From: Prevotella aff. ruminicola Tc2-24
Lineage (GTDB): Bacteria; Bacteroidota; Bacteroidia; Bacteroidales; Bacteroidaceae
NCBI RefSeq assembly: GCF_900110895.1
Contig: NZ_FOIQ01000001.1
Span: 124,001-188,000 of the forward strand
Direction: 5' to 3'
DNA length: 64,000 bases
The notes under the pieces are model-generated. The model saw only the letters and a program-made list of their open reading frames with translations, did no database searches and was not told the DNA's origin. The position numbers were made by a program, and so were the translations under genes. Of the stretch, positions 44,505 to 54,699 are shown piece after piece (the stretch's first letter is position 1; each line of letters opens with the position of its first letter).

Positions 44505-46973
44505 ATGAAAGTGCTATCTATAACCAGATTATTGACACTAAGCCTATTGGCGTTTATGTCTGCTTTTGTGATGGCGGAGACTTCAGATCGTCGTTTTGAG
44601 AAATATAATGCCTCTGACGGTTTAGCAGATAACAGTGCCCAGACCATATATTGTACAAAAGAGGGACGTATGGTGATCACAACGATGGGACAGATTAATT
44701 TCTTTGATGGTCAAAAATTTTCCTATATAGATCCAACAGAAGAGAACCTTTATCCATTGGTAGATTATGCAGGGAACTACCATTTATATTTTGACCGATA
44801 TCATCACATGTGGTTGAAAAACACGCATAATGTGACTTGCGTGGATCTGCAAACCGAGAAGTTTGCAGTTTCTATCAAAGAAGAGTTTGCTAAATTTGGT
44901 ATGGACAAGCAGGTGAGAGACATGTTTGTCGATGCAGATGGTATCGTGTGGTTGTCTGTCGCAGACGGACTCTATAGTGTTGAATCTAAGCGGTTATATC
45001 CATTACGAAAGGGACATAACCTGCAGGATGTTGAGACCAGCCAGGATAAATATCTTCTGCTGTTCTACGAGGATGGGCAGATGGATATGGTGGATCTGGC
45101 AACAGGAAAGAGAATTTTGTTAAGTGCCGCCTATAACAATACAGAGAAGGAGACTTATGAATCGTCTTCGGTATTACTCAAAGACCACAATCTGTTCTAT
45201 CAGATACGAAATGGTAAGAAACAAGCCATATTCCAGCGTTTTGATGTTGCCAAAAGAGAATGGAGAACGATTTTCAAGACGCCTTATCACTTGAATAATA
45301 TGGCGAAGAAAGACTCTCTCTTCTATCTGTCATCAGAGTATGGCTATTGGGTATATGATGCTAGTAACGGCCATCTCAACCATGTTGAAAACCTGCTACT
45401 TCAGAATGGACAGTTGCTTAACACAGACATCAATGTGCTGGCTTTCGACAAACAAGGCGGGTTATGGGTAGGAACGGAAAAACGGGGTTTGCTTTATTCT
45501 CGTCCATTCGACCCTCCGTTTACCATCTATGACTGGAATGATAAGCAGGCTATGGTATACTATGGGTATATGTCACAGTATTCCAAATCTTCTACGACCT
45601 TTCGAGGACGGACTGTCAATTGCACCTATCGTGACTCTCGAGGATGGACGTGGGTTGGTACATCCCAGGGCTTGCATCTCTATCGTCATACGTCCGACCA
45701 TCTGCCGCAGATTATCACAAAAAATGATGGTCTCCTCAATAATGTGATTCATGCCATTGTGGAGGATCATGAGAAACGGATATGGGTCAGTACTACATAT
45801 GGCGTCTCCTGTGTGTTTATAAAAGATCGTGAGATAGACTATGTCTGCAGTTATAATGAGCATGACTGTGTGCCGAATGAGGCGTTTGTTAACGGGGGGG
45901 CTGCCTGCCTGCCTGATGGACGTATCGTGATGCAGTCGCTTGATCATATGATGGTCTTTAATCCTCAGTCGATGGAAACGCTTAAGGGCAAGTACGCGTA
46001 TGAGATCTATCCCAAGTTGATCCAACTGCTTGTGAATGGTAATAATGTTGAGACTGGGATGGAACATGACGGAAAGATTATCCTTGAAAAGGCTCTTAGT
46101 CGTACATCGGAGATCGATCTTAACTACAATCAGAATTCTTTGATGCTAATTTATTCGGCACTCAACTATTTCCGTCCTCAGCATACCTACTATCGGGTTA
46201 GGGTGAAGGGCCTGGATGACAGATGGCATATCTACACCAGTTACGATTCAGAAGGAAAGGTAGATAAGAATGGTAGACTGCGTCTGTTACTGGAATCACT
46301 CCGCCCGGGACTCTATGTGGTTGAAATTCAAGCTTCAATGCTCCCAAACCAATGGGATACTAAACCGGATGAATGGATTGTCAGGATCCACCAGCCATGG
46401 TGGCGGACGACGGGGATGTTCGTCTTGTTGGGTTCGTTACTGCTTGTCTTGTTGGGCATTAATGCCTACTGCTATCTAAGGAACGCTAACATGAGAGTGA
46501 TGCGTAATAGTGAAGAGCAGGGCATTATCAATCGAATCAGGATCTTTGCCGAGAGGTGTTGTAATCGTGGAAGTGAGTTGTTGGAACCGACACCTGAAGA
46601 GGTGTATGGCTATGGTACTAATCCTCAGAATGAACTCTCGCCAGAGTTTAATGAAACCATGATAAAGATCATGCCACAGATTCTGTCAAAAGAAGGCTCG
46701 CAGATCTCGATGCGCGATCTGAGTAACGCAGCAGGGATGGATGTGCAGGAGTTTTATCAGCTGATCACTGCAAATATCTATAAGAGTCCCAGAGGACTGG
46801 CTGTCCAGGTGATGCTACAGCGTGCCATAGAGATGTTGGAGACAACTGGTAAGGATATTCCGGATATCTCAGAGGAGTGCGGATTCGTTTCTGTCAACTT
46901 TTTTATAGCTACTTTCTTCCATCATATGAAACAGACACCAGACCAGTTCCGTCATAAGAAAGGTATAGGTTAG
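44505..46973 (+). CDS. Membrane-spanning sensor/AraC-type transcriptional regulator (SusR-like layout)
   Basis: 822 residues. Signal-type N-terminus, then two-component-regulator-propeller repeats in the periplasm (for example LWVGTEKRGLLYS, WTWVGTSQGLHLY, RIWVSTTYGVS), a Y_Y_Y domain (about 550-635, YYRVRVKGLDDRW), one membrane span (MFVLLGSLLLVLLGINAYCY) and a C-terminal AraC helix-turn-helix (about 735-820, ending SVNFFIATFFHHMKQTPDQF). No histidine kinase or receiver is present, so it is a one-piece sensor that binds DNA from the membrane, as SusR is thought to do. Signal probably a glycan fragment; no polysaccharide locus lies beside it. Confidence 0.88.
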   Translation: MKVLSITRLLTLSLLAFMSAFVMAETSDRRFEKYNASDGLADNSAQTIYCTKEGRMVITTMGQINFFDGQKFSYIDPTEENLYPLVDYAGNYHLYFDRYHHMWLKNTHNVTCVDLQTEKFAVSIKEEFAKFGMDKQVRDMFVDADGIVWLSVADGLYSVESKRLYPLRKGHNLQDVETSQDKYLLLFYEDGQMDMVDLATGKRILLSAAYNNTEKETYESSSVLLKDHNLFYQIRNGKKQAIFQRFDVAKREWRTIFKTPYHLNNMAKKDSLFYLSSEYGYWVYDASNGHLNHVENLLLQNGQLLNTDINVLAFDKQGGLWVGTEKRGLLYSRPFDPPFTIYDWNDKQAMVYYGYMSQYSKSSTTFRGRTVNCTYRDSRGWTWVGTSQGLHLYRHTSDHLPQIITKNDGLLNNVIHAIVEDHEKRIWVSTTYGVSCVFIKDREIDYVCSYNEHDCVPNEAFVNGGAACLPDGRIVMQSLDHMMVFNPQSMETLKGKYAYEIYPKLIQLLVNGNNVETGMEHDGKIILEKALSRTSEIDLNYNQNSLMLIYSALNYFRPQHTYYRVRVKGLDDRWHIYTSYDSEGKVDKNGRLRLLLESLRPGLYVVEIQASMLPNQWDTKPDEWIVRIHQPWWRTTGMFVLLGSLLLVLLGINAYCYLRNANMRVMRNSEEQGIINRIRIFAERCCNRGSELLEPTPEEVYGYGTNPQNELSPEFNETMIKIMPQILSKEGSQISMRDLSNAAGMDVQEFYQLITANIYKSPRGLAVQVMLQRAIEMLETTGKDIPDISEECGFVSVNFFIATFFHHMKQTPDQFRHKKGIG

Positions 46974-48238
46974 TCTGAAATAAGTTGTCTGTAGGCAACC
47001 AACCGCCACGTGCGCTCTCCTGTCCCCTTATAGTATATATAAGCACAGTAGCGGTTCTCTGTTTGGTAGAAACTGCCTTCTGAAGGAAGGAGTTGCGTAT
47101 CGCCGTTATTTGTCATCCAGAGATAATGATAGGAATAGTATCCCTGTTTCTGCATGATTTGCGCGGTGTATGTGTCACTACTCTCGTCATAGTCCATGAT
47201 GTATGTCTCCGGATCCTCTGTTGTCCAATGTCCATCAATGATAATACAACCGTCTTTTGACGGTAGGTTGCTTTTCAGGCGATAGTTAACCCATACATAG
47301 TCACTTGTGATGTCATTCTCCCTGTTGTCGCTGTTACGGATATAGAAAGCACCGTCCGCATCTTGGTCGTAGATGTAATATGGCCTGGGTTCATCTATGA
47401 ATGGGAATGCCTGATAGTGCGTCCCGTCCCACGTGATGTGCTCGATGCCCATGGTCGGGTGACTGGTGTCTAGGATCTCATATTTGCGGTACTCATTGCC
47501 GGCATCGAAAATAAGATCCCTGCAATGCTGCCATTCTAGTCCATGATGATTGACTGATGTTGGTCTTATATTCTGACGTTTATTGAATCTCTGTCCGTTT
47601 TGTGTGATGACCATCTGCAGTTGTTCCTCGGGATTCGACACCACTAAATCACAAAATCTCAATCCCATAGTCAATTGTTGATGGGTTTGATTGACATCGA
47701 TGTCCGTGTTGGTTGTGGCATGAAGGGAGAGAGACATCGATTGTTCGGTTACCATAAACTCAACAGTCAGGATGTCCTCCTCTTCATCTTCTTCATAGAC
47801 ATGTATACGATAGTTGCCGCTCATCTTTAACTGACATCTCTCGTTGGGGAAGATGATGCTATAATGGGTATAGGGAACAACGGTGTTGATAGAGTGTTGA
47901 TAGTCTTCAACGATATTGTCGTTAAATCCCTCGAGCCAGTCGCTCTCAAACACCTCTTCTGCTGCCGACCAGTCGGCTTCACATCGTTCAATACGATAGA
48001 GATACCGGTGGTGATCGTGCGACAACTCGTCAAAACTTACATGTAATTGGTCATCGCTGTGAAGCCGCATGACGGCAGGCGAAAGCCAATCCTGATTGAC
48101 TACTGCTTGCAGGGATTTAACTTGTGGAACATAAATCCTGTTCTCTGCCATTGCAAGGAATGGAAGTAACAAGAATACCACGGACATCATCCGAGTATTG
48201 ATCTTAACCCAAAGTCTGTTCAATATAGTACTCTTCAT
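46970..48238 (-). CDS. DUF5103 protein (type IX secretion plug-type)
   Basis: 422 residues with a signal peptide (SVVFLLLPFLAMAENRI). Visible family segments: VPQVKSLQAVVNQDWLSPAV, YLYRIERCEADWSAAEE, SDWLEGFNDNIVEDYQHSIN, and the late DGCIIIDGHWTTEDPETYIM. DUF5103 members are described as plug proteins of the type IX secretion translocon. Its stop overlaps the convergent regulator stop (sequence ttag, 46970-46973), and its start overlaps the glycosyltransferase stop by four bases. Confidence 0.85.
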   Translation of the reverse strand: MKSTILNRLWVKINTRMMSVVFLLLPFLAMAENRIYVPQVKSLQAVVNQDWLSPAVMRLHSDDQLHVSFDELSHDHHRYLYRIERCEADWSAAEEVFESDWLEGFNDNIVEDYQHSINTVVPYTHYSIIFPNERCQLKMSGNYRIHVYEEDEEEDILTVEFMVTEQSMSLSLHATTNTDIDVNQTHQQLTMGLRFCDLVVSNPEEQLQMVITQNGQRFNKRQNIRPTSVNHHGLEWQHCRDLIFDAGNEYRKYEILDTSHPTMGIEHITWDGTHYQAFPFIDEPRPYYIYDQDADGAFYIRNSDNRENDITSDYVWVNYRLKSNLPSKDGCIIIDGHWTTEDPETYIMDYDESSDTYTAQIMQKQGYYSYHYLWMTNNGDTQLLPSEGSFYQTENRYCAYIYYKGTGERTWRLVAYRQLISD

Positions 48239-49317
48239 ATTTTCAGATGATAGGCTATTAGTTGACGGATTTGTCTGGTCTTCCGGTTATTCACTGGAGG
48301 AAGTGGCATATAGCCCTCGTCAAGGCCTGTCTGTTCACTTAATATCTGCATCAGACTACCTGTGGCTTCTTTTAAGTCTTTTTCCTCGAGGGCTTGGACG
48401 AGTCGGTCATCGTTGATGGTATCGCGATATAATTCACGGGTTATCTCAATCAGGTGGAGAAGTTGTGGCTTCCTTTCTATCTGTCTGATCATTCGTATCA
48501 AATAATCATTTTCGTCACCTTGATAGTCACCGATGATCTGTTTTATGCTTTGTGGGCGTGTGTAGCCTTCAGGAAAGTAGGCGCAGATGTTCGTAGTGTC
48601 AATAATGGGTATCGAAAGACCGAGAATACTTATGCCATAGTCGACGTAGTTGCGGATATTCTCATGCTCAGCATAGATAAGCAGACGACGCCAGTCTATA
48701 CTCTCTGGATGAATGATGGTATCGTTTTTACTGTACCATCGACGATCACCCATAATGCCCGTTTTGATAATGGTATGCAATGCCTTGATACTCATGTCAT
48801 CCATCTGTTCCAACGTGTTGGAGTCGATGACCTTCTGATAGACAGCATAAGTCTTTGCACACATTTCCGCAGGGGTGATGGAATTTGTGATAACAGCATT
48901 ACGGATATCTTCAATGCGGTGATTCCACTCCAGTTTCTCAAAGTAGGAGTGTTCAAGCTTCCCTAAACAGATAACGGCATAGGCTCGTTCAATTGTTTTT
49001 CTCTGTTCGAAAAGAGCCCTTCCCATTTTATCCTGCAGCTTCTGCTGACTGACATTCCAGGATTCCAGTTGGCCGTGGAGTGTTATGACGATACGGGCCC
49101 CGGAACGGTATGCACGATTTGCTGCGCGTAACAAGAATCCTTGCCAACAACCATGAACATGTACGATGTCGGGATGTATCTCATGAAGCATCTGCCGGAA
49201 GGTTGGAAAATTGTCTGCAACTCGTACGTCCACATTCTGCTGCATGCCGTCTGTCAGCATAGTAACATGCCGCTGAATGAGTTCTTCGTTTTTTTGATAG
49301 ACGTGCAGGATTTTCAT
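48235..49317 (-). CDS. GT4-like glycosyltransferase
   Basis: 360 residues. The N-terminal half fits a GT-B donor/acceptor domain: MKILHVYQKNEELIQRHV, HPDIVHVHGCWQGFLLRAAN, RIVITLHGQLESW and AYAVICLGKLEHSYFEKL. The C-terminal half is unusual for GT4, lacking the usual GxxG/EGxP donor site, with a mostly helical region of unknown type. Probably modifies a surface glycan together with the downstream genes; substrate unknown. Confidence 0.72.
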   Translation of the reverse strand: MKILHVYQKNEELIQRHVTMLTDGMQQNVDVRVADNFPTFRQMLHEIHPDIVHVHGCWQGFLLRAANRAYRSGARIVITLHGQLESWNVSQQKLQDKMGRALFEQRKTIERAYAVICLGKLEHSYFEKLEWNHRIEDIRNAVITNSITPAEMCAKTYAVYQKVIDSNTLEQMDDMSIKALHTIIKTGIMGDRRWYSKNDTIIHPESIDWRRLLIYAEHENIRNYVDYGISILGLSIPIIDTTNICAYFPEGYTRPQSIKQIIGDYQGDENDYLIRMIRQIERKPQLLHLIEITRELYRDTINDDRLVQALEEKDLKEATGSLMQILSEQTGLDEGYMPLPPVNNRKTRQIRQLIAYHLKI

Positions 49318-49344
49318 GTTCTATCCTTCCTCCCTTGATAATAT

Positions 49345-50001
49345 TCACTCTATTGTGAGAAGGGTTGTCGAGGATCGCTTGCAGAGGTTCTGCCACAGAA
49401 TACCTAAGCGTAGTCCTAAGAGTTGAAGACGACTAGGTCTTTCTTCAAAAAATTTCAGAAGATCATGCGCGTAGTCCTTGTGCACAATGATAAAGTCGTA
49501 TTTGCCCCGTATATATCTCATACGCTTCCCCTGGTGACCGTTACTCTTCTTACGCTCCGCTTTGACAATCTGTCGATGAACTTCTGTTACATCATCAAAT
49601 GGTTGTAGCCGCAATCCTTTGCCTGTAAGGTAGCCGAGATATAGTACGGCATTGTCGCTCATCGAGTTCTCGATGGCCTGAAGCACGTCAGGTGCCGCTG
49701 GCTTCTTCTTGATGTCGGCAATGATAATCCATTCGTTCTTAGCGGCTTTTACGCCAATAGTAAAGGACAGCTTCGGGCGAGACACGAGCCTGTTAGGACG
49801 TGGAAGGAAGGTGGTGTAGAGCTGTGGATAGTTGTTCTTCGCGAGCTTCAATACATCCTCGGTATTGTCGGTCGACGACTCGTCGACAACGATCACTTCA
49901 TATCCTGGCTCGTAGACCTGCGTGAGAAAGGCAGGCAGGTTCTCTTCCAGTTCATAAGCCTGGTCATAGACAGTCATTATAATGGAGAAACAACGACTCA
50001 T
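49345..50001 (-). CDS. Family 2 glycosyltransferase
   Basis: 218 residues. GT-A start FSIIMTVYDQAYELEENLPA, then VIVVDESSTDNTEDVL (nucleotide-binding Asp) and NEWIIIADIKKKPAAPDVLQ, where the DxD motif is reduced to ADI. Short for the family and with no membrane segment. Twenty-four bases after lysA's start side and 27 before the GT4-like gene, all in one direction. Confidence 0.78.
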   Translation of the reverse strand: MSRCFSIIMTVYDQAYELEENLPAFLTQVYEPGYEVIVVDESSTDNTEDVLKLAKNNYPQLYTTFLPRPNRLVSRPKLSFTIGVKAAKNEWIIIADIKKKPAAPDVLQAIENSMSDNAVLYLGYLTGKGLRLQPFDDVTEVHRQIVKAERKKSNGHQGKRMRYIRGKYDFIIVHKDYAHDLLKFFEERPSRLQLLGLRLGILWQNLCKRSSTTLLTIE

Positions 50002-50025
50002 TTTGTCTGTATTATTATCTTGTTC

Positions 50026-51186
50026 TTACAACTCGTCACTAGTGTATCCTATAGGTAGTCTACGACAATTGTACTGTGATGCCATGATTTCTCCATATGC
50101 TCCAGCAGAGCGAATTGCCAACAGATCTCCACGTTTTGTCTGGTTTAAGTCTATTTGTTTGGCAAAAACGTCGGTTGACTCACAGATGGGGCCAACAACG
50201 TCATAGCTGCTCATGGGCTCATTACTGGTTATATTCTCTATTTTGTGATATGCCTGATATAGCGCAGGACGGATGAGGTCTGTGAAACCGGCATCGACGA
50301 TCGCAAACTTCTTGGTGGCGCCTTCCTTAATATATAAGGTGCGCGTGATAAGTGAGCCACATTGTGCAACCACGGCACGCCCCAATTCAAAGTGTAGTGT
50401 TTGCCACGAACGGAGTTTCAGTTTCTTGGCATATGTATCGAAATATGCCTTGAAGTCGGGAATGGGAACACGGTTCGGGTGTGCGTAGTCGACACCAAGC
50501 CCTCCTCCGACATTGATATGCTCAACATGAATGTGGTGGTTTTCCAATTGGTCCTGTAACTCATTTATACGGTTGCAGAGGGCCTCGAAATCACCCATGT
50601 CCAGAATCTGTGATCCAATATGGAAGTGTAGGCCGACGAACTTGACATTACTCAGTTTCTCGGCTTCTGCGATTACCGTTTCCATGTCTCGCATGGCAAT
50701 ACCGAACTTGTTCTCTGCCAGACCTGTCGTGATGTTCGCATGGGTGTGTGCTCCAACATTCGGATTGAGTCTGAAGGCTACGGGCGCGATCTTTCCTTTT
50801 GCGGCAGCTAACGAGTTGATGACTTCCAACTCCGGAATACTCTCTACATTAAAGCAGAAGATATCATTGTCGAGACCTATGTTTATCTCCCAGTCGCTCT
50901 TACCTACACCGGCAAAAACAATCTTGTTACTGGGAAATCCGGATTTGATAGAGGCAACGATCTCACCGCCACTGACGCAATCTGCTCCCAGTCCGGCTTC
51001 ACGGATGAAGCGGAGAATCTTAGGGTTCGCGTTTGCCTTTATAGCGTAGTGTACAACGAATCCCTTATGTTTGTTGGCTTCCTCGTTAATGGCGCGCAAT
51101 GTCTGACGCAACACTTCCGTGTCGTAATAGTAGAAAGGCGTCTCGACCGACTGCATTTTTTCTACGGGAAATATACCTTTTGCCAT
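50026..51186 (-). CDS. lysA: Diaminopimelate decarboxylase
   Basis: Decarboxylates meso-diaminopimelate to lysine, the final step of the pathway. 386 residues. PLP Lys in HYAIKANANPKILRFI, then GADCVSGGEIVASIKSGF, the His and Gly-rich GLHFHIGSQI, INVGGGLGVDY, and the C-terminal GPICESTDVFAK with the catalytic Cys. Follows lysC in the same direction, so lysine synthesis genes are paired. Confidence 0.97.
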   Translation of the reverse strand: MAKGIFPVEKMQSVETPFYYYDTEVLRQTLRAINEEANKHKGFVVHYAIKANANPKILRFIREAGLGADCVSGGEIVASIKSGFPSNKIVFAGVGKSDWEINIGLDNDIFCFNVESIPELEVINSLAAAKGKIAPVAFRLNPNVGAHTHANITTGLAENKFGIAMRDMETVIAEAEKLSNVKFVGLHFHIGSQILDMGDFEALCNRINELQDQLENHHIHVEHINVGGGLGVDYAHPNRVPIPDFKAYFDTYAKKLKLRSWQTLHFELGRAVVAQCGSLITRTLYIKEGATKKFAIVDAGFTDLIRPALYQAYHKIENITSNEPMSSYDVVGPICESTDVFAKQIDLNQTKRGDLLAIRSAGAYGEIMASQYNCRRLPIGYTSDEL

Positions 51187-51230
51187 ATTCTTTTCCTCTC
51201 TGTTCGTTTTGTGTTTGGTTGTGTGGAATG

Positions 51231-52550
51231 TTATTTGTTGAAAATCGTGTCGCTTAAGTTCTGCAAAGCACGTTTCTTATCTTCTTCGCGGATCAGGAAT
51301 GAGATGTTGTAATTAGATCCTCCATAGCTGACCATACGGACGGGGACGTCTTTCATCGCATCAAGAGCTAATGCCTCGAAGCCGATGTTTGACCAATCGA
51401 GATCTCCTACGACACAGATGATGCACATATTGGTGTCTACGGTCACTGTTCCGTATTTCTTCAGTTCGTCAACAATCTCTCCCAGATGGGCTGAGTTGTC
51501 TATGCTCATGGATACACCGACCTCAGATGTACAAACCATGTCAATAGGGGTTTGGTAGCTCTCGAAAATCTCAAAGACCTTACGAAGGAAGCCAGTGGCA
51601 AGCAACATACGCGACGACTTGATTTTTATCGCTGTGATGTTGTCCTTGGCGGCAACAGCCTTGATCTTTCCGTATTCTGTAGCGTTACTGATGGTCGTTC
51701 CTTCTGCATCTGGATCCATGGTGTTAAGCAGACGTACGGGAATACCTGCATATTTGGCTGGTTGAACACAGGTGGGGTGAAGGATCTTTGCGCCGAAGTA
51801 AGCCAACTCAGCAGCCTCTTCAAAATGAAGCTGATGAACAGGCTCGGTTTTGTCAACCACACGTGGATCATTATTATGCATACCGTCAATATCAGTCCAT
51901 ATCTGGATCTCTTCGGCATTAATGGCTGCACCGATAAGTGATGCCGTGTAATCGCTACCTCCACGCTGCAGGTTGTCAACCTCTCCATATGCATTACGAC
52001 AAATGAAGCCTTGTGTCAGGTATACTTGTGCACCGTCGTTCTCTTCAAGAATGGCATTGAGCTTCTCTTTGATATAAACAGGATCTGGCTCGGAATTCTT
52101 GTCTGTACGCATAAAATCAAGAGCATTAAGCAGTACGGCATTGATTCCTTGCTCTTTCATGTAGTTCACGACCATGTTTGTCGACATCATCTCACCCTGT
52201 GCAATGATGCTTTTCTCCTCGAAGCTGGTGAAGAGCTCTTTCGTGAACGAACGAAGATAGTCGAACTCACCACGTAGGAACTCGCGTGTCACGGTCTTTG
52301 TTTCTTCTTTGCTGTAGAGTTCGTCTACATGCTTGGCATATTTCTGCTCAAGACGGTTGATAACCTCATTGGCTCCATCAGGATTCTTTTTGTAAAGATA
52401 GTCGGAGATCTCAACGAGAGAGTTAGTGGTGCCCGACATGGCGGAGAGTACCACGAAAACGGGGTCGCCAGACTTTGTGACCAGTTCGGTCACTTCTTTC
52501 ATCCTTTGTGGGGTGCCGACGGATGTTCCGCCGAATTTCATCACTTTCAT
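51231..52550 (-). CDS. lysC: Aspartate kinase
   Basis: 439 residues. Phosphorylates aspartate, first step to lysine, threonine and methionine. Kinase domain KVMKFGGTSVGTPQRM, FVVLSAMSGTTNSLV and LQRGGSDYTASLIGAAINAE; two C-terminal ACT domains (about 300-430) give feedback control, with MVCTSEVGVSMSIDN in the first. Precedes lysA by 44 nt. Confidence 0.97.
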   Translation of the reverse strand: MKVMKFGGTSVGTPQRMKEVTELVTKSGDPVFVVLSAMSGTTNSLVEISDYLYKKNPDGANEVINRLEQKYAKHVDELYSKEETKTVTREFLRGEFDYLRSFTKELFTSFEEKSIIAQGEMMSTNMVVNYMKEQGINAVLLNALDFMRTDKNSEPDPVYIKEKLNAILEENDGAQVYLTQGFICRNAYGEVDNLQRGGSDYTASLIGAAINAEEIQIWTDIDGMHNNDPRVVDKTEPVHQLHFEEAAELAYFGAKILHPTCVQPAKYAGIPVRLLNTMDPDAEGTTISNATEYGKIKAVAAKDNITAIKIKSSRMLLATGFLRKVFEIFESYQTPIDMVCTSEVGVSMSIDNSAHLGEIVDELKKYGTVTVDTNMCIICVVGDLDWSNIGFEALALDAMKDVPVRMVSYGGSNYNISFLIREEDKKRALQNLSDTIFNK

Positions 52551-52574
52551 ATGCTTTGATTTTTTAATTGAATT

Positions 52575-53255
52575 CTACGCCTTTCTTATGGTCACCTGTT
52601 CCATTCTGCCATCCTGGCACTGGAAAGCTTTTCCAGGGTATTTGCTCAAGAGTGAGATATTATGTGTTGACATGACAACAGCAGTGCCACTTTTTGAGAT
52701 GTTATAGAGTAACTGCATGATGTCATCTGCAGTGTCTTTGTCCAGATTCCCGGTTGGCTCATCAGCGATAATGAGTTTTGGACGATTGAGAATAGCACGG
52801 GCAATGGCAATGCGTTGTTGTTCTCCGCCGGATAATTCATTGGGCATCTTATCATGTTTATCTGAAAGCCCTATCTCTGTCAACACCTCATGAATACGCT
52901 GGTCAATCTCTTCTTTGTCTTTCCATCCCGTAGCTTTTAGTACGAAATGGAGGTTCTTATATATCGTACGGTCACTTAATAGCTGAAAGTCCTGAAAAAC
53001 GATACCGAGATCTTTGCGCAGTGCAGGTATCTCCTTACGGCGAATCGTCTTTAGGTCATAGTCAAGCACTGTTGCTTCTTCTGCTTCGTCAATGTCAAGT
53101 TCGCAGTACAACGTATTAAGTAATGTGCTTTTACCTGACCCTACACGTCCAATGATGTAGACAAACTCACCGTTGTCTACCTGTAGGTTCACGTTGCTCA
53201 GCACTTGGACGCCCTGGTGCTGGTAGATATTTACGTTCTTATAACTGATCAGCAT
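52575..53255 (-). CDS. ftsE: Cell-division ABC ATPase FtsE
   Basis: 226 residues, a single ABC domain: P-loop [16 protein letters not shown]-loop VFQDFQLL, signature [16 protein letters not shown] and Walker [13 protein letters not shown]. With FtsX (not in the window) it controls peptidoglycan hydrolases at the septum. Twenty-five bases before lysC in the same direction. A MacB/LolD-type exporter ATPase is the alternative reading. Confidence 0.82.
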   Translation of the reverse strand: MLISYKNVNIYQHQGVQVLSNVNLQVDNGEFVYIIGRVGSGKSTLLNTLYCELDIDEAEEATVLDYDLKTIRRKEIPALRKDLGIVFQDFQLLSDRTIYKNLHFVLKATGWKDKEEIDQRIHEVLTEIGLSDKHDKMPNELSGGEQQRIAIARAILNRPKLIIADEPTGNLDKDTADDIMQLLYNISKSGTAVVMSTHNISLLSKYPGKAFQCQDGRMEQVTIRKA

Positions 53256-53296
53256 ATCTGTCTTGCATTCACATTACACAATCCGGTTTACGGTCT

Positions 53297-53944
53297 TTAT
53301 TTCATCGTTCCTTGGGCCTTAGCCTCACGACGTTTCTTATCCCAGTTAGGATCATGGCGCTTCTGGAGTTCTGCCGCGATATCCTCGATGCGCATGCCTT
53401 TACTGGTCAGGAGTACAATCAGGTGATAGAGCATGTCTGACACCTCATAGCTCAACTGCTCATTTGTGCCTGTGCAGGCTTCGATGACTGCTTCCAGCGC
53501 TTCTTCACCGACCTTCTGTGATATACGTTTGATGCCATCTTTAAAGAGCTTGGTCGTGTAACTGCCTTCTGGCATTTCTTCGTGGCGACGGTTGATGAAA
53601 TCCTGTAGCTCCGTAAGGAAGAGTAGGGGATTACTGGTATTCTCCTCCCCCCAGCAGGTATCTGTACCTGTATGACAGGTCGGCCCATCCGGAATCACTT
53701 TTACAAGGAGGGTATCGTTGTCACAGTCTACATTTACGCTCACGAGGTTCAGAAAGTTGCCGCTGGTTTCACCTTTTGTCCACAGACAGTTACGTGAACG
53801 GCTCCAGAACGTCACTTTCTTTGTGGCCATCGTCTTCTCATAGGCCTCTTGGTTCATGTAACCAAGCATCAGCACATTCTTGGTGACGGCATCTTGTATG
53901 ATGGCGGGGACCAGTCCACCGCTTTTTTCAAAATCTATTATCAT
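53297..53944 (-). CDS. hisI: Bifunctional phosphoribosyl-AMP cyclohydrolase / phosphoribosyl-ATP pyrophosphatase
   Basis: 215 residues, HisIE fusion. The HisI half has [33 protein letters not shown] and [13 protein letters not shown] with metal-binding Cys; the HisE half (about 115-200) has [20 protein letters not shown] and EALEAVIEA. Its ATG overlaps the hisF stop by four bases, so both are translated together. Confidence 0.96.
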   Translation of the reverse strand: MIIDFEKSGGLVPAIIQDAVTKNVLMLGYMNQEAYEKTMATKKVTFWSRSRNCLWTKGETSGNFLNLVSVNVDCDNDTLLVKVIPDGPTCHTGTDTCWGEENTSNPLLFLTELQDFINRRHEEMPEGSYTTKLFKDGIKRISQKVGEEALEAVIEACTGTNEQLSYEVSDMLYHLIVLLTSKGMRIEDIAAELQKRHDPNWDKKRREAKAQGTMK

Positions 53945-54699
53945 ATACGTACGTTTATTCCTTCGTTTCTTAGATATAATTTAAGTTCTGGGATGGGGAT
54001 TTCCCCGAAATGGAAGACACTAGCAGCAAGAGCAGCATCGGAATGCCCCTCAATGAATGTTTCACGGAAATGTTCTTTCTTTCCGGCACCACCACTGGCA
54101 ATGATGGGAATAGAGAGGTTGTCGGCCAACTCCCGGAGTGCCTGATTGGCATAACCGGCCTTGACACCATCATGATCCATACTTGTAAAGAGAATCTCTC
54201 CTGCGCCGCGCTCCTGGACCTCATGTGCCCATTCAAAGAGACCTCGTTCTGTACGTTCACGCCCCCCTTTAAGGTAGCAATGCCAACCGTCTTCGTCGTA
54301 TCTTGCGTCAATAGCGCAGACGCAGACTTGTGACCCGAATCGGTTGGTTATCTTGTCAATGAGTTGTGGTTGACGGATAGCTGCGCTGTTGACGCTTACT
54401 TTATCAGCACCGGCATATAGCAGCCGCTCGACATCTTCCAATTCATTAATGCCTCCGCCGACAGTGAAAGGAATATTTATCTCCTGTGCTACACGAGTCA
54501 CCATCTCTGTAAAGGTCTTGCGTCCCTCGAAAGAGGCCGTAATGTCAAGGAAGACCAGTTCGTCGGCTCCTTGCTCACTATAGGCCTTCCCGAGCTCAAC
54601 AGGATCACCAGCTGAGCGCAGGTTCACGAAGTTCGTGCCTTTGACAGTCTCTCCGTCCTTTACGTCTAAACAGGGTATGATTCGTTTTGCCAGTCCCAT
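53941..54699 (-). CDS. hisF: Imidazole glycerol phosphate synthase, cyclase subunit
   Basis: 252 residues, TIM barrel. Opens [20 protein letters not shown] with the catalytic Asp, then [43 protein letters not shown] with the second catalytic Asp, and [13 protein letters not shown]. Works with HisH to make imidazole glycerol phosphate and AICAR. Its start lies inside the end of hisA (34-nt overlap in another frame). Confidence 0.97.
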   Translation of the reverse strand: MGLAKRIIPCLDVKDGETVKGTNFVNLRSAGDPVELGKAYSEQGADELVFLDITASFEGRKTFTEMVTRVAQEINIPFTVGGGINELEDVERLLYAGADKVSVNSAAIRQPQLIDKITNRFGSQVCVCAIDARYDEDGWHCYLKGGRERTERGLFEWAHEVQERGAGEILFTSMDHDGVKAGYANQALRELADNLSIPIIASGGAGKKEHFRETFIEGHSDAALAASVFHFGEIPIPELKLYLRNEGINVRI

